From contig NC_060215.1 of assembly GCF_021130785.1 (NCBI RefSeq), positions 64,422,501-64,486,500 of the forward strand: DNA of 64,000 nucleotides, given 5' to 3'. The notes under the pieces were generated by a model. That model ran no database searches, was not told the origin of the DNA, and saw only the letters and a program-made list of their open reading frames with translations. The position numbers and the translations under genes were made by a program. Source of the stretch: Homalodisca vitripennis (taxonomy: Eukaryota; Arthropoda; Insecta; Hemiptera; Cicadellidae). Below are positions 1 to 15,286 of the stretch, in pieces. Every line of letters starts with the position of its first letter. Within the stretch, counting starts at the first letter, position 1.

Positions 1-3000
1 TTTTAAACTAATTAAAATATTCAACGTTAATATATATTCTAAGACCCACTAAAGATACACTTCTCAGCTAATCAACATTTCCTTATAAAAACCCCTGATA
101 CAGTTTCAAATTTAAATTCTCTTCCTGGATCGCAACTCCTTCGAGTCATGGTAGTAGCCCTTATCGTCATTCATGTCAGCCATTGACATATATTTCAGCC
201 TCATTACTACTAAATCTCTACAATCATTCCTTACCACTTCTTTAAATTGTACCCCATCCATTATTCAATACAATTTCATAACATTACCGATTATTCACTG
301 AGAAGTTACCTATTATCAAACAGCTGCATACGGAAAACGCTTCTACCTTCGCTGCTAGGATAAGAAGAACGATTTCAACGAAAGGTTCCTTGAATTCCAT
401 ACTCTTTACTTTACCCTTGGTGTCTTTCATACGTTAGTTCTTCACTATTTATTTACTGTACAAAACGTCTCTTGAATGCCTAATATTGTTTCTAGCTTTA
501 ATCAACGTTTTACATTGAAGATGTTCACCAATTAATAGTTTTCAATATAAATTTATAATAATGTTACGTACATTTAAAATCTTTAACTAAAACGTTATAA
601 CGTCTGCAGAGATCCTTGCCCCATTAAATTGAATTTGCCTAAAATATTGGGAAAAGGTTTTTTTTTATATCCTACTCCATACAAAGGTTGTGTCTGACCT
701 TTATTTATCATAGATGCAAAGGTGCGGGTTAATTGAAATTGCTGTCGTTGAAAAGGAAATGAAAGGGTTGAGCTTGATGCATTTGAGTTAATCTTTGGGA
801 TTAGTACTCGGTGTCTACTTTGTATTCCTCTTAATAACCTGTATTCCTGCATTTCCATACCCTTGTTTGGTTCTGAGATTCTTAGCAGCTTTTAATTAAT
901 GAGAGCTTTCTTATATTATGAATTTCCATAAACAACACTATTGATCATTTAAAAGCGTAATTTGTGTCAAAGCAACCCAATAATATCATTGTTGTTTGGA
1001 ATATTTAGTTGAAATTGTTGGTGAAGTGTTAAATGTCCTCAATATCTACATAATTAAGATTACAGGCATTATTTCCGTACTTGTTCCTTAAATAGCATTC
1101 ACTCATAGTCTCTTTAAATCTCACATCTCACAGTAAGTTTCAATTAAACAGAACATTCAGTGATATTGTAAACAATTCCTGAATGTCATATGACGGCTTA
1201 AATTTAGTGGTTCGGAAATAGTTTCGGCCAACATTGGACATCAGTATCGATCCTAAACATTTTATAGTTCTTTTACACAATTTTACAAAGAAACACATAT
1301 TTATAGTTTACAATCATTGAAAGATGTTGCACCACGAAAATCCAAAATGAGGCGTCTCATAAGCTTAAACACAACTCACAAACCTTCAATCTTTAGGAAT
1401 TAAAGTGGTATAATTTCAAAACAGTTTAATAAATCTACTCCGAGAATATAATTTTTGTCCAACCTTGGTTCTAACTTTAGTGTTCTGGATGTCAATATAA
1501 TAGATTGGCCTGTAAATAACTTTTTTCGTTTTCCGTTCATTTAGTTTCTATGAGAACAGATCAAAGTCAAATATGTTTGTGTTACAATCAGCTTAAGCCT
1601 ATCAGTGTGTGCCCTCCATTGCACATTCCTATACTTAGTCTCTTGAGAAATCTTCCTTGAGTTTTTGTATTTTTCTCTATTAAAGAGCAAAACTAATAAA
1701 GACATTTGTTCTCCTATAAGATGGAGTTTTAACAAAAAGGCTCAGACACCATTCATTAAAGAAGTTTCTCCTGCATTTACCTGTGTAGTGGTTTCTATCA
1801 CTTGTATTTCTTGCTCTACATTTTTTTCACAGACGAGTTGTTTTTCTGAGATTTATAGAGCCCCACAACAATCAAGATTCAATTTTTTGCTTGAAGTCAG
1901 CTCGGCATATGACCAATGGGACACCTATTTCTTTTAAAGGTATAAAAGTTCTCTTTCAATTATCGAGCCTTTGAAGGTTTTTAGTAGTTCTTCCTCTTTA
2001 GCCTAACAAACTGTATCTCAAGTGGGATTTAAGGTTCTTAAGTGGGATGCTCGGCTATAGAAAAACGACCTTGAGTTTTCCCCCATAGTAATAATGCTAA
2101 ACATCATGCACTTTTTACACCCTTTTTATCGTAGTGTTAAAGGAAATGTTTTATTTGAAAGGTATAATGAATACAAATATAAACGCTTTTTAGTTTTTTT
2201 TTGTAACATATATACCATTTTTAGTATTGAAACTATGAAATAAAAAAATACTTGAGATTTTGTCTATATAACCAATAAAAATTTGAAAAAACTAAAAATG
2301 CTTAATATTATGCGTATTAAAATATATCTTTGAAATTAGATGTCTCTTATAAACCTTCGGCTAAAATGAGGTTGTAAAAGTGTTTTAAGTTTAAAACTTT
2401 AATGGAGAAAAACTCAACGTTGTTTCTCTACAGCCTCCCATTTCGACCTCCACTAAAACTAGCAGCAAACGATCGATTTCAGAAATTTATCTATCGATTT
2501 CAAGAAAAACTAGGTTGTGTGCGTATACAATAGAAATTGGCTCTCGCCTAAAGTATCCCTTAGTTAACGGTATTATTTCTGTAGAGTTAGGCTTAAAACT
2601 ATATCAATTTGATAGATAAACGAAAACCGTTGCAATTAATGGAATATAACGTTATTTAGTACAATGTATACGCATACCAAACTTAAAGCGCGTAACTTCA
2701 ATCTGTCTGTACGAGTAATAATATAGTGTAACTTCCCGTAAAGTAATTCTCAGGAGTAAAGGCAAACTGTAGAGAGACACGCCTCATGGTAATGTGTCTT
2801 TACGACCCCAATCGTATGAAATGTCGGTCAGGAAGTAATTCATAGGTTCATACCTTGTCCCATGATTTAAAATAGTTTTCGTATTAATACTTTTGTATAA
2901 TGTGCAGGTGAAATCGGGGATGGTGGGAAATCCTACAGTATATTTCATAAAAGTTATGTTGTATAGCATAAGTAAAACAATATAGTCTTTATTTGTAAAA

Positions 3001-6000
3001 TGACCTCAAAAACGCTAATGTTAAGATTACACCATACCTGACCATGTAAATCAAGCGACCAAAAGTTCATAAGAGCTCGAAGAAAAGTCATTTATTTATA
3101 AGGTACTTACAGTTTTGGCATATTGCCAAATATAAAGGTTTCAACTATTTTTATGTAGAGGTATGAGTTTCGGTTCACGTCACCTTTTCATACTAAATGA
3201 GACACAGTTAAAATTCAAATGATTTATTTATGAATATAATACATGAATATACGAATATTCATTTATATCTCAGACCTCAATTACAAAACAACCGTACATG
3301 CTAAATAACTTTAATTTTTTTAAAATAGTATAAAAGAAGGAACTAAATGCATTGCAAGAAATCCTCCAGTGAGTAAAACTCTTGCTATGGCACATTTTAG
3401 AATGATTTCATGAACAAAAACCTTGTTAGATCTTTCTTTTGGATATAAACTTATTGAAGTACAGAAATCCTTTACATGATAAATATCCCTCAGGCTCTCA
3501 GATGGACTTCGTAGACCCCCTTTTACTGTGATGTGCATTTATTTTCTGGAGATCTGTGGGGTCAATTAAACATGTTTATAACAACAAACAGATTAACACT
3601 TGCTTTGTAATTTTCATCTCCATAGCATACAGTTTTCAGTTTTACGCTATCAGTTAATATCAAATTTATGTTATTTTCTCTTTTAAGAGTGTGTACGGAA
3701 TGGAAGCTGGATGTTTTTGTTTCTTTTGTTTATAGAATACTAATAGACCTTTAACATTTGTAGACTTTTGTAGTCGTATTCTTTCAAACGCCCTAATGTA
3801 CACTATTAATAATAGTTGAGTAATTAACCTTTGGTGTCCATAAAACATCTACAAGCCGATATTTTTTAATCGGGTGGTGAATTAATAGTAACTTTTCATT
3901 TATCTTTTGCTCATATCAGAATGTGGGATTTTAAGCCAAACCCATAGCCCGTTTAAAATTTATATTATATCATATTTGAGATCATCTACAAAAATAAAAC
4001 ACAAACAAACTAAAACATCGTTATGAATAAGTTGATGTGTCTGAATCATACCTATTTTGTATAAGTTTTAAAACAGAATTATAAGGAAATTTTAAATACG
4101 TTATTTTACTGGTCCCAAACAGAATCTCGTTTACAGATCCATATTAAGACTTATTTTTTATAAACGAAACACGAAACATAAATCCTACAATCCTTATAAC
4201 GATACTGTAATATAATTAGATTACACTTTTATATTTTTAATTCTTTTCATGAATGTATTTAGTTTTTACACGATAAGCGATAAACAAAACAAGGTTATAA
4301 GCACTCCAGATTTCGGTCAAGCGTGAGTCGCTTCGCCTCATAGCGGACGACGTCCTGGCTCGGAGAGCAAAGTCCAGTGGACAGATGTTTAACATTTTCA
4401 ATTTCGAGGTGAAGTTTCACACAAAAATTTAACCCTCTAAGATTATATATAACGTGTTCGAAATGTATCGTGCCTTCAGAAGAACCCACCTATAGGCATA
4501 AATCCTCTTTCGTCGTCAACAGGTGGGAGAGACTCCGTTAAACGATCAGTCAATAAAGCTTATATTAAATATATGATTTCGTTTTAAAGGCACTACCTTC
4601 AGCTACTTAAAATAAAACCACTCATATTTCATTCTGAAAAATCAACTATACTAATCAAATGAAAAACTCGTGACAGATTATCTGCTGTTGATATTTAGGA
4701 TGTTGCTTCATGTAATTTTATAAATGAGGTCTTTATGGGTTTTGTCAACGTGATTCATTCACATTATTTAAACCATTAAAATATGCATCTTTATACGTTT
4801 TTGTGTACAATATTTGTAGTAAACAAGTACATGACGGGTTTTGTGTCCAAGGTCACTTCCTTATTAATGTAAAGCAGGCCTCCCACCTTACGTTTTAGCA
4901 GCTGGGCTCCCACAAAACGTTGGTTGACGTGTTTCTCGGAGCTTCCTAACATTTTGAAGTTTAGTCTGGCGACAATCATTTGCAGGACGAATCTGAATCA
5001 GGATACTACTCAATTAGTGAATTCCTCAAATAATCAACTAAATGTGCGATAGTTTGATTTTACCAACAGATTGGTGTTTGATTAACATTAGTTAACCTTA
5101 ATTCGTATTTTTGAACTGTAGTATGCTAATTCATATCGTATCGTAATTCATATGTGTATGCTATTTTTAATATTAACTGATTCATATAATATTCTTGACA
5201 GTTATACGACAGTTTATTTTTCTAAAACAATAAAGAAAATACATACATATGTTATTTTATTAGAATTGGACTGTGAGCAATGTATTTTTAAATGTTTCAG
5301 AGGTTCCAGTGCTGCAGGAGAGTCTAGTGCTCATAACCATTTATTATTTGTTCTCTCTGTTTCTGTGTTGGTCTCTTTGTACGGCTAACAACATAGCTGG
5401 AAACAAGAAACGCTGGTGTTAGTATAAGACTGAAACAAACATATTATTTTAACATTTTTATTGATAACATATGTATTTTATAGTTTAAAATCCACAAGAA
5501 ACATTTTTATATAGAAAACTAATATAGCGTTTATTTTTAACGAAACTTTTTTGATCTTATAAGCAATTTATTTTTACTGTTCTTGGATAGATATTATTGC
5601 GTGTTGTTTGCATTTATATTTAAATGACCAATACAAAAAGTATTGTAATTAGAGAATACAAAAGGCTTTACTCATAAGTGTTCACTCGTCTGAGTATTAC
5701 ATTTCACACCTTTAAAGTAGTCAAGAAATGTTAAGACCACAATAAAAAAACAAAACCCTAGCAATAAGGGAGAGACGATGTACACGCCTTGAACTCGAGC
5801 TGATTAAACAGTGCTTGTTGCAATCAGGCTCAGATTGCTAATGGATTCTCCGCCATCTTCACCAAGCTTTCCTAACATTACCTTGACATTATGAAAATAA
5901 CACTCATTGTGTCATATGACAATAACCCACAGTATCTGCGGAACAATTTTATACAGCATATCACATTTCCTTCAGTACACAACGTAACCCTATTCTCCAA

Positions 6001-6314
6001 TATTCAATATACGCGTAACAACCTTATTGGCGTTTTGGAATAACAATACAATGATCGATCACACAATCCATTTTTATTTGTTTGCAAAGATCTCCTTATT
6101 TTGTCCGTATTATATTTAAGAACTACTTCAAAGTTTACAAAAAATTCTGTTTGGCTCACGAGCAGTTATGACGTAAGTGTGAACCGCGACAGTGCGTGCG
6201 GACATACTCGCATCTCACGCCTAGCCTTTTGGTGATATATATTACCACTTTCCTGTAACCTAATTTTATGTAAGCTAGGAAAGCTACTCCGGTCGTCTGA
6301 CTGAGTCGGGCGTT

Positions 6315-6317
<3 letters not shown>
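1..6317. other. AT-rich stretch, no gene recognised
   Basis: I see no coding region I can defend on either strand. The open frames are all under 95 codons, lack recognisable domains and overlap one another, as expected by chance in AT-rich DNA. A somewhat more GC-rich patch sits near 6160-6310, just before the GT microsatellite, but I could not assign it. Confidence 0.6.

Positions 6318-6383
<66 letters not shown>
6318..6383. repeat. (GT)n microsatellite
   Basis: Uninterrupted GT dinucleotide run of about 66 bases. The minus-strand reading frame across it is a threonine-histidine repeat and is an artefact. Confidence 0.97.
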
Positions 6384-6384
<1 letters not shown>

Positions 6385-9300
6385 GTGTATACACCCTTTG
6401 AATTTTGTAGTGGTCTCGAGCTGTTGCTGACAACGGAAACTGGCTAGGCATATTAAAGTCACGAAATTTAGTCTTGGTGTCACGGAATCTCATTCATACT
6501 ATGTTAATGTTATGTACAAAATGTATATTAAAGACGTTCAGCCGTTGACGAAACGTCCTTGGACCCAAATTTTGTCGAAACCTATGCGACCAACTTTTTC
6601 TACCAGAAATACCATTCCAGATAACTTATAAATTTATTCTTTTTGTTTACAACATTTGTAACTTAAAGTTACAATAATTCTATTCTTTAATAATAGCGTG
6701 ATGTTAATGACTTTTCACTTTCCTACAGAGCTTCCGTGTAATGTTATTTGTCATTTAGGTTATGTAATCTAAGTACAAAGGCCTATGTAGTTTCACCGCT
6801 AATTTTCTATTGCTTTTAATTTATTATTCAGGATTTTGTATTTTCCATAGCGCTTGATATTAAATGGACCCAATTTATCGATGTTAATTTCGATGTAGCT
6901 GTCTACTAATATTATGATTTTGTTTTCCACTAAATCGGATTCTTCAGATAAGATCAAATGTTTTACTAATTTTAGTTATTTAGTGGTACAGCTAAAACCG
7001 ATGTGTCTCTTACATCTGGAAAACCCCTATTGATGTCAAGGAGCATGCATATTTCAAAATAATGAGGTAAAAGGGTGGGTGTATAGGTCTAGTTTACTGC
7101 GAAGGATGATTGTTGGAGTGGATTAAGCTCACTAGTGTTAAATGTGCTAGCCTAAACGTGAGGGCAGACCATTCCCCTACCTGACGGCTGGAAGAGGCCA
7201 GAACAATGCTAGCCGCCGCTTCTTCCAATGTGACATGGATGAGATATAGAGCCCGCTATCCCTCCTCGTGAGATCTCGACAGTAGTCGGCCCTACCACTT
7301 ATTTTACCCATCCTGAAAATCCTTTCACTCCGGAAGCAAGCGTAATGGTGCTTTTAGGATTAAGTGCAATAAGGGATTTCAAGCTTACTAGCTATTTATA
7401 TTTCACACGAATTTTTATTCGTACAAACTTGTAACAATTTGCCCTGCTATTTTACGGTAGTTGATTGATTTTGGCTGATGTATCTGGCTAAAGGTTTAAA
7501 ATACCAGTTCGTTCTTGAACCAGACTATTTATAGTGACTAATTTGCTGCCTATGGTAATTTTAAATGGTGTAATATAAACTAGTGGTCTCCATTTAAAAA
7601 ACATGATGGTTCACATACTAATGAAGATTAGTACAAAAGGTATGTGCCAAAATATAAGTGGTAGTAACATTAGTAAATCAGTGTTAGTCTTTTTAGCATT
7701 TTCAGTAAATATTCTGAAATTGGACTGCATTAATATTGTAGACATACACTATGCCCTGAAGAATAATTTCGGATTTCCTACATGCAGCGTAAATTCCCTT
7801 ACAATTATGCTTTAAACACTTCCCAGATATCACGGAACGTACCAATTAATTTTGTAAATAATGATTTTCCTGATTAAGGGACTTTTCCCTCCATACGCTG
7901 GAAAAATTGCGTGCTAACTTTGCTGGAAGCTCGTAAACCATAGTCTCTTGCAAACTCGTAGTGCAACTGCAATTCCAACAGCAAAATACTTCAGTTGTAA
8001 AAGAAAATAAAGAAAGGACATGTTTTGCACATGGATCCTGCGAATAAAGAACAAACCTGAAGCATCTTAAACTAATCTTAAACTGAAACAGTTATTGAAA
8101 TATAATATAAAGGACTTCTTCACTAGAAGGTGACGGTGCAGGTGCAATTTGAACTTCTTCAGCTTTATTTACATGAAAAGTTAATTACATTGTTATTCAA
8201 CTTAGAGTTTATCAATAAGAAATTGATTTACATGAACCTATCGCTTAATAACTATTTCTCGTATTTTCTCATTTATATTTCAAGAAAATGAATATTTATG
8301 GACACATAAATAGAGGAATAGAAACAATAGAATAACCTTGCTCTGTTTTCTTCTGAGGAATCAGAACCTATTTCAGTTACAGTATTGTAGTTTAGTATGG
8401 TTATTTTGTTGGCGTTTAATTCAGTACTAACAGCAAAAACAATATTGTTCATTTTTTAAATAGTATAAAATAGTGGGATATAAAACCATTAAACAGAGTT
8501 AACATCGCTTGATGGTTTGATACATATCAATGGCCGTGACTGCCAGAGGATGTGTCTATGGTCTTTTCCACACTACCTTAATTACCAGTAGCGTCGGTGA
8601 ATTAAGCGTCCCGCTGAAAGTTTTCACTATCTCTAGGTTAATGTGGTGCAATCAGTTTTTGGTACATTATTTTCTAATTTTATAGACACAATCCTTCAAG
8701 ATACCTTCTTTTAAGGCTGTGAAACTAAACTTTCTAGTCACTGCATGAGGAATTGTAGAAATTAGAAGTAGTAATTTCAAAATCAGGCCTAACAGTACAC
8801 AAACGGATGTCAATATTTTACAGTGGGTATATGACATTAGGGAATTACATATCATTACCTTAATAAAAACAAGATCTGCAAGGTTGCAAATATTACGGGA
8901 AGTCATCATTCCCGATCCTTAAAAAAGTTCTCCGTTCCAGTTGTATAATCAGCACGACTTGTCTGTTAAATATGCAGCTTATAATAAGAAAATAAAATAT
9001 TAACAATAACTGATTTCAGTTCAATTAAAAGTTTCATGATGAAGCGAGATATTAACCACCAAACACGATCACTTTAAATGGCGCTTTTACAATTTGAGCC
9101 AACAAGCGTTGTCAGTGAGGAATGTATTGTTATATTTGGGTTACAGGCAGACAGAGAGGAACAACGCGCACCTCGTTTGTCGCATCGTTCCACTGGTTGT
9201 TAGTTATATGTTAGGTGCAACACGAACATTGATTTACTCGCGTTACTACCATAAATTGGCGGTGAGTCACAAGCATTCGTAGCTGGTACAACAAATATTA

Positions 9301-9636
9301 GTTACAGTAAAAATACGTATGTGTCAAAAATTAAACCTCTAACATAATCTATTTTGAAAGAGTTACCAACTACATCTTTCCTATTCACATTGCGTTGTTA
9401 TCCGTACATGCAGTCAGTGGATGTCATTAACAAATCATTCCAATTTGTTGAAATATATAAAATGGATGTTTTGACCCTCTATTTTACTATTTTTATTAAT
9501 AATAATTGTATATTTTGTTGTTTTATGGTATTTTAAATTATGTATTTCTACAGAAAGTGATGTTCATTAGCAACATATGCGGCTACATTATTGCATGCTC
9601 GATTTCCAAGGCCGGTCTTAAAAATTACTTTATATG

Positions 9637-9640
<4 letters not shown>
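6384..9640. other. AT-rich stretch, no gene recognised
   Basis: No gene seen. 7140-7330 is clearly richer in G+C than its surroundings and may be an old repeat, but no coding or RNA signature was recognised in it. Confidence 0.5.

Positions 9641-9671
<31 letters not shown>
9641..9671. repeat. (CT)n microsatellite
   Basis: Uninterrupted CT dinucleotide run of about 31 bases. The segment from here to 10417 holds nothing else I recognise. Confidence 0.95.
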
Positions 9672-9672
<1 letters not shown>

Positions 9673-10413
9673 GCACCAACAGTATATTTATATTATTTTG
9701 TTTGTCATTGATTTTTATAGATTTCACTTTACCTGGGTCAAATCAGCTGATGTTTTATCGTCCGATTAATGTCAGTTGTGAGGATTTCTCTGTTACTCCC
9801 ATATTAAATTTACATTCCTCTAGAACACAATTCTAGTAGTTATTTAGGTAAAGTATGAAGTTTCTTTACTCAAAAATAACATTCTATGGACGTTTCTCAT
9901 TGTCAGTGCCCGAAAGTCAATAATAACGTAATCCACAGAATTTAGAGCTTCAGAATGTTAACCGTCGCCAACTCCCTTGACGGCTTGGTGTTGCTCCTAT
10001 CAATAGAGAAATATATACCCAGTTTTATATATAGAGTGAGTGTTTTTTCATTTACCTTGGGCTAAAAATAGTTTAAATTATATACTTACTTCTTAACAAG
10101 GTACTGCGAGGTTTATATACTGGAGGTGAAAACATTGGTATTATTAACCTAGTTTACAGGACAGGAACATATAAGGTACTTTTTTAAACACCTGAAGTGT
10201 CTATAGATTCTATTCGTTGCATTAAATAGATCCAACAGTAATTAATCAGTTTGTTTTTAACCGTAAACCAATCAGTTGGACAATTTTTTGTCAATTTTCT
10301 CTGTTAAAAGCAAAATATTGTTTACATCTAAAACATTACTTGAACTAAAAGGCCTGAATAGCTCACTAAATACGCTTCAACATCACAATCGGATATGTTA
10401 GTTTTTAGAAACG

Positions 10414-11171
<758 letters not shown>

Positions 11172-11810
11172 ATCCTTTATTCGGTAATGTACAATATAAT
11201 TACATGCAAAGATAACCCAGACTCCAGAAATGGCGTGTGTGGGCATTATAACTACTCAGTAATTAAACCAATTTTCATTCTATGTGCCTACTTCCATATT
11301 AATATTCCAAATTGCATGCCTAATACTATAACCAATGTGTACCTATTTATACATTCTCAGTACTCTATATTACATCTATCACTAAAATATATAGAGAAAT
11401 AGTTTATAAATAAATACTTTATAAACAGCAATAACAATAAATAGAATATTATACCTAAATAACAATAAATAGAATCTTACATCTAAATAACAATAACAAT
11501 AAAGAAAACAGAACAGTGACAATGCCTGACGAATTCATTATGCAAAAAGAATGTTATAATTAACAAATAAATGGAAAACAAGAATATTACCACTAGAGCA
11601 CACAACAGCTCTCATGCCTATCACACAGTCAAGACCATGTACCGATTTTTCCCCAGCGTTACTTTCTGTTTGGAAGCAGAAATACTTTCGGCTAAACTTT
11701 ATTAAACTTAGAACTCCATAATTAATTAAGCAACAAATATACACAATAAATTATATATAACAACTATAAATAAACTATAAAACCGTAAAACAAATATAAA
11801 CTCTGAATAA

Positions 11811-12137
11811 CATAACAACAATATAAACTCTGACAGAACATAACAACAATATAAACTCTGACAGAACATAACAACAATATAAACTCTGACAGAACATAAC
11901 AATAATATAAACTCTGATAGAACATAACAACAATATAAACTCTGACAGAACATAACGACAATATAAACTCTGACAGAAACATAACAACAATATAAACTCT
12001 GATAGAACATAACAACAATATAAACTCTGATAGAACATAACAACAATATAAACTCTGATAGAACATAACAACAATATAAACTCTGATAGAACATAACAAC
12101 AATATAAACTCTGATAGAACATAACAACAATATAAAC
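11811..12137 (-). repeat. 28-bp minisatellite in LINE A 3' UTR
   Basis: About 11.7 tandem copies of a 28-bp unit containing AACAACAATATAAACTCTG on the plus strand. Units vary mainly at GACAG/GATAG, with single substitutions, and one copy near 11979 has an extra A. Because 28 is not a multiple of three, every minus frame reads the same 28-residue superrepeat over 84 bases and all three are open. These frames are not genes. The array lies between the ORF2 stop and the heptamer tail, so it is internal to the LINE. Confidence 0.93.
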
Positions 12138-12367
12138 TATGCCATTAATGAACAATAAAATGCAATAGCAACTCAATTCATTACTCTAATAAATATTTCA
12201 GCAATAAAAAACAAATAGCACTATTTGGTTTTAACAAGATATTAGACTGTAATATTAACAAATAAATTACGTAGCAACAATAGTACACAATCAAGAATTA
12301 TATTACATACATAAATAAATAAATAGCAACAAAAATACATAAATAAAACCACAGAATGAAATGTTTG

Positions 12368-15286
12368 TTAACTTATTAAAAAAGCTATAATTTTCATTTT
12401 AAATTTAGGTTTCTTTTCATATACGATGCTATTACCAAAATGTCTAATTATTTCATTATAAAATTTTGGACCCAAATAACAGAGTTGCATTCTGCTGCGT
12501 TCCTTGTTCAAGTTTGGCAATTCAAGTGTAATATATTGTGCAAATCTCGTTACTCTATTAAACTGTCTCATTGGAAACTGCTCAATTCTTGCATGTACAT
12601 ACATCAGACAACATAACTTGTGTATTTGCTCAAAAGTAAGCAGCCCATTCTCCGAAAAAATGTAGATTAGTCTGTCCCTCTTATTAACTCGAAAAATTAT
12701 ACGTAAAGCTTGCCTTTGACACATAATTACAAGCTTTTTTACCGCTGGATATGTACCCCCAAAATGTAATATCCCATACCTCAGCACGCTTTCAAACCAC
12801 GATATGTAAAGCTGTATCAAGTGTTGGCCCTTTAGACAACTTCTCATGTGGTATAGACCATAGTTTGATTCTTCTCAACTTCTTTCCTAAATAATCAATA
12901 TGATGGTCCCATTTAAGTTTGTGATCAATTAAAAGTCCCAAATATTTCACTTTTTCTACGACCTCTATGCTGGAGCATGTACATTGATATTTACAACTAT
13001 GTCTGTGACATAACAATTCAAAATTATTTTGCAGCTGTTCCCTAGGTTGGTTAGTGTCAAAAAATATTAAACATTTTGATTTTTTTGTATTTATTAACAT
13101 TCTGTTTTCAATTAACCATGTCGAAATTTTACTCAAATCACTATCAATCTTTCTTTTTAGCGATTCCTTACTGTACGCTGAACATACAAGGGCAGTGTCA
13201 TCGGCATATGCGAATATTCTTGAATTCAATTGAATACGTAACATGTCATTTATAAATATCAAGAACATAACTGGTCCTAGGACACCTCCCTGTGCTGTCC
13301 CGTATTTTAGTTCAACCATGTCACTAAACACTTCATTTATCTTTACAGTCTGTTTTCTACCCCTACAAAAAGACTCCAACCAGGACAAAGCTGAACCTCC
13401 TATTCCACATTTTTTTTATTTTCGTAATAAGAATATCAATATCCAAAACATCAAATGCTTTCCTCAAATCAAGGTATACAGATAATGTATAATTATACTT
13501 ATCTGAAGCATTCACAATAGTGCTGACATGTTTCTCAATCGCTGTATCGGTACCTCTACCCGGCAGGAAACCAAACTGATCAGGAGAAAATATTAGCCTC
13601 TCATCCAAGTATTTCGTTAATTTATCTTTGACTAAGGCCTCAAAAATTTTGGCAACGGTACTTATCAATGACACTGGCCTATATGAAGCCAAGACGTTAT
13701 CATCCCCCGCTTTATACACTGGTACTACAGTGGCTATTTTAAACTGTTCTGGTATTTTGCCCTGACTTAATGGCCTTTTATAAATACTATAAAATATTGG
13801 TGCAAGCACATCTAAGTTCTCCTTAACCGTTATAATACTAATTCCGTCAATACCACAACTACGTTTGTTTTTCATTTTATTAATTGTGTTTATTACATCA
13901 GCAAACTCCAATTCAAATCGCTCAAAAAATACTTCACATTGATATTGCTCTTCAAAAAACAAATCCTCACCAAATTCATTAAACCTTAACTCAGATATAA
14001 CATTACTGTAGTATCTATTAAAATAATTTGCAATTACATATTCATTACCTTTTACATGCATTTCTCTACCCTCAACTTCAATCTTTTCTAAGCACTTTCT
14101 TTTTTTCCTTACCATCTTTCTTACCACATTCCAGTACTGTTTAGAGTCGCCTTCACATTGATCAATCAAATTAGAATAATTATTCACCTTTTCATGTTTA
14201 ATTTGTCTCTTTACTTGTTTTGCTAACTGTGTGTAATAGTTTTTTAAAATTGTGTCATCCTTATTTCTCAAATAGTTTTTAAAATCTTCAGCTTTACGAT
14301 TAATTAATTGTATTAAATAGTTGCTTACCCATTCATTTCGCTTTCTATTCTTACTACTCAGTTTTTTCAATGTACAAGAAGCATTATAACATCTGGTGTA
14401 AATTTCATAAAATTTAGAAACAGCCTGATCAGTATCAATGTTTGCATCATTCAAAATAAAGCCCCAATCTGCTAACCTTAGTTGCCTAGTAAACAATATT
14501 TTATTTAATATTTTGCAAAATAATGGACGGTTTTTATTACTTAACACTCCAGATAACTCAATGTCTATACCATAATGATCAGTTATATCTAATTCTAAAA
14601 CAGTACATTTTACATTTAAACCCCGGGAGTTGCGAATTAGTACATGGTCCAGACATGAAGCGGAATTATGCACAACTCTAGTAGGAATATTGATACAATT
14701 TTCAAAACCATAAGAAAATACTTTGTTTAAATATTCCTCACCAGAACCATGTTTTTTTATAGTACAAATATTCATGTTTCCTACAATAATCGTGGGGTCA
14801 TTTTTTAAAGCTAAAATATTTTCGAAATCATAATTAAATTGTCTATAAGTAAATTTACATTGCCTATATATTCCAAACAATGACAGATTAAAAGGAAGAT
14901 TGTTGTAAGTTATCTGAAAGATGATGTTGACAAGCTCCGCAGTCGGCAGCAAGATAAGTCTGTGGGTACATTGAATATCAGAGTCCACGTAGATAAGAAC
15001 TCCACCTGCTTGATTATCTATCTGGCCTCGGCTGGAACAACATGTTGTAACCTGGTATGGAATACCTGTCCTCTTCTCCAATCTTAATCCACACTTCGGT
15101 CAATACTATAATTCTGTATTGTTTAGTTTGGCAATTTAAATAAGCAATAAGTTCATTATAATGTTTTCTCACACTCCTAATGTTCATACAAAATATATTT
15201 AAATTATCTGATTTTAAATTTTGATTAACCATAAAAGAACCAACAAAAGTACATATAATTAACACCTGAATGCATCTCAGTTTCAC
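12368..15286 (-). pseudogene. LINE A ORF2: endonuclease + reverse transcriptase, three frame lesions
   Basis: The product would nick the target and reverse-transcribe the element RNA. It is readable in four blocks. 15286-15014 is the start of an APE-type endonuclease (NIRS, then TEVW). 15081-13363 carries the rest of the endonuclease (GNMN, ITDHYGI) and the RT fingers (YRPVSLIS, YLDLRKAFD). 13388-12792 carries GTAQGGVLGP and the palm YADD at 13208-13197. 12847-12368 is the C-terminal region. The breaks are a 4-bp tandem duplication (TATCTATC, 15015-15022), an A8 run on the element strand where seven would keep frame (13410-13417), and a small indel near 12835. The catalytic Asp of the usual GDxN endonuclease motif reads Asn (14778-14776). 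The frame opens with GTG overlapping the ORF1 stop; the first ATG is about 15232. No stop codons lie between the lesions, so decay is recent or some lesions are sequencing errors. Confidence 0.88.

Noticed and set aside
595..858. 87-codon minus-strand frame
   Set aside because: No domain, no splice context and no codon pattern that I can support; likely chance.
6284..6493. 69-codon minus-strand frame with a Thr-His run
   Set aside because: Artefact of the GT microsatellite.
11811..12137. Regular 28-bp repeat considered as a CRISPR array
   Set aside because: Units are directly contiguous, with no unique spacers, and the context is a eukaryotic LINE 3' UTR.
11726..12176. Three minus-strand frames of 112-134 codons with repeated SLYCCYV/SEFILLLC blocks
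   Set aside because: They come from the 28-bp minisatellite, whose period forces the same superrepeat in every frame.
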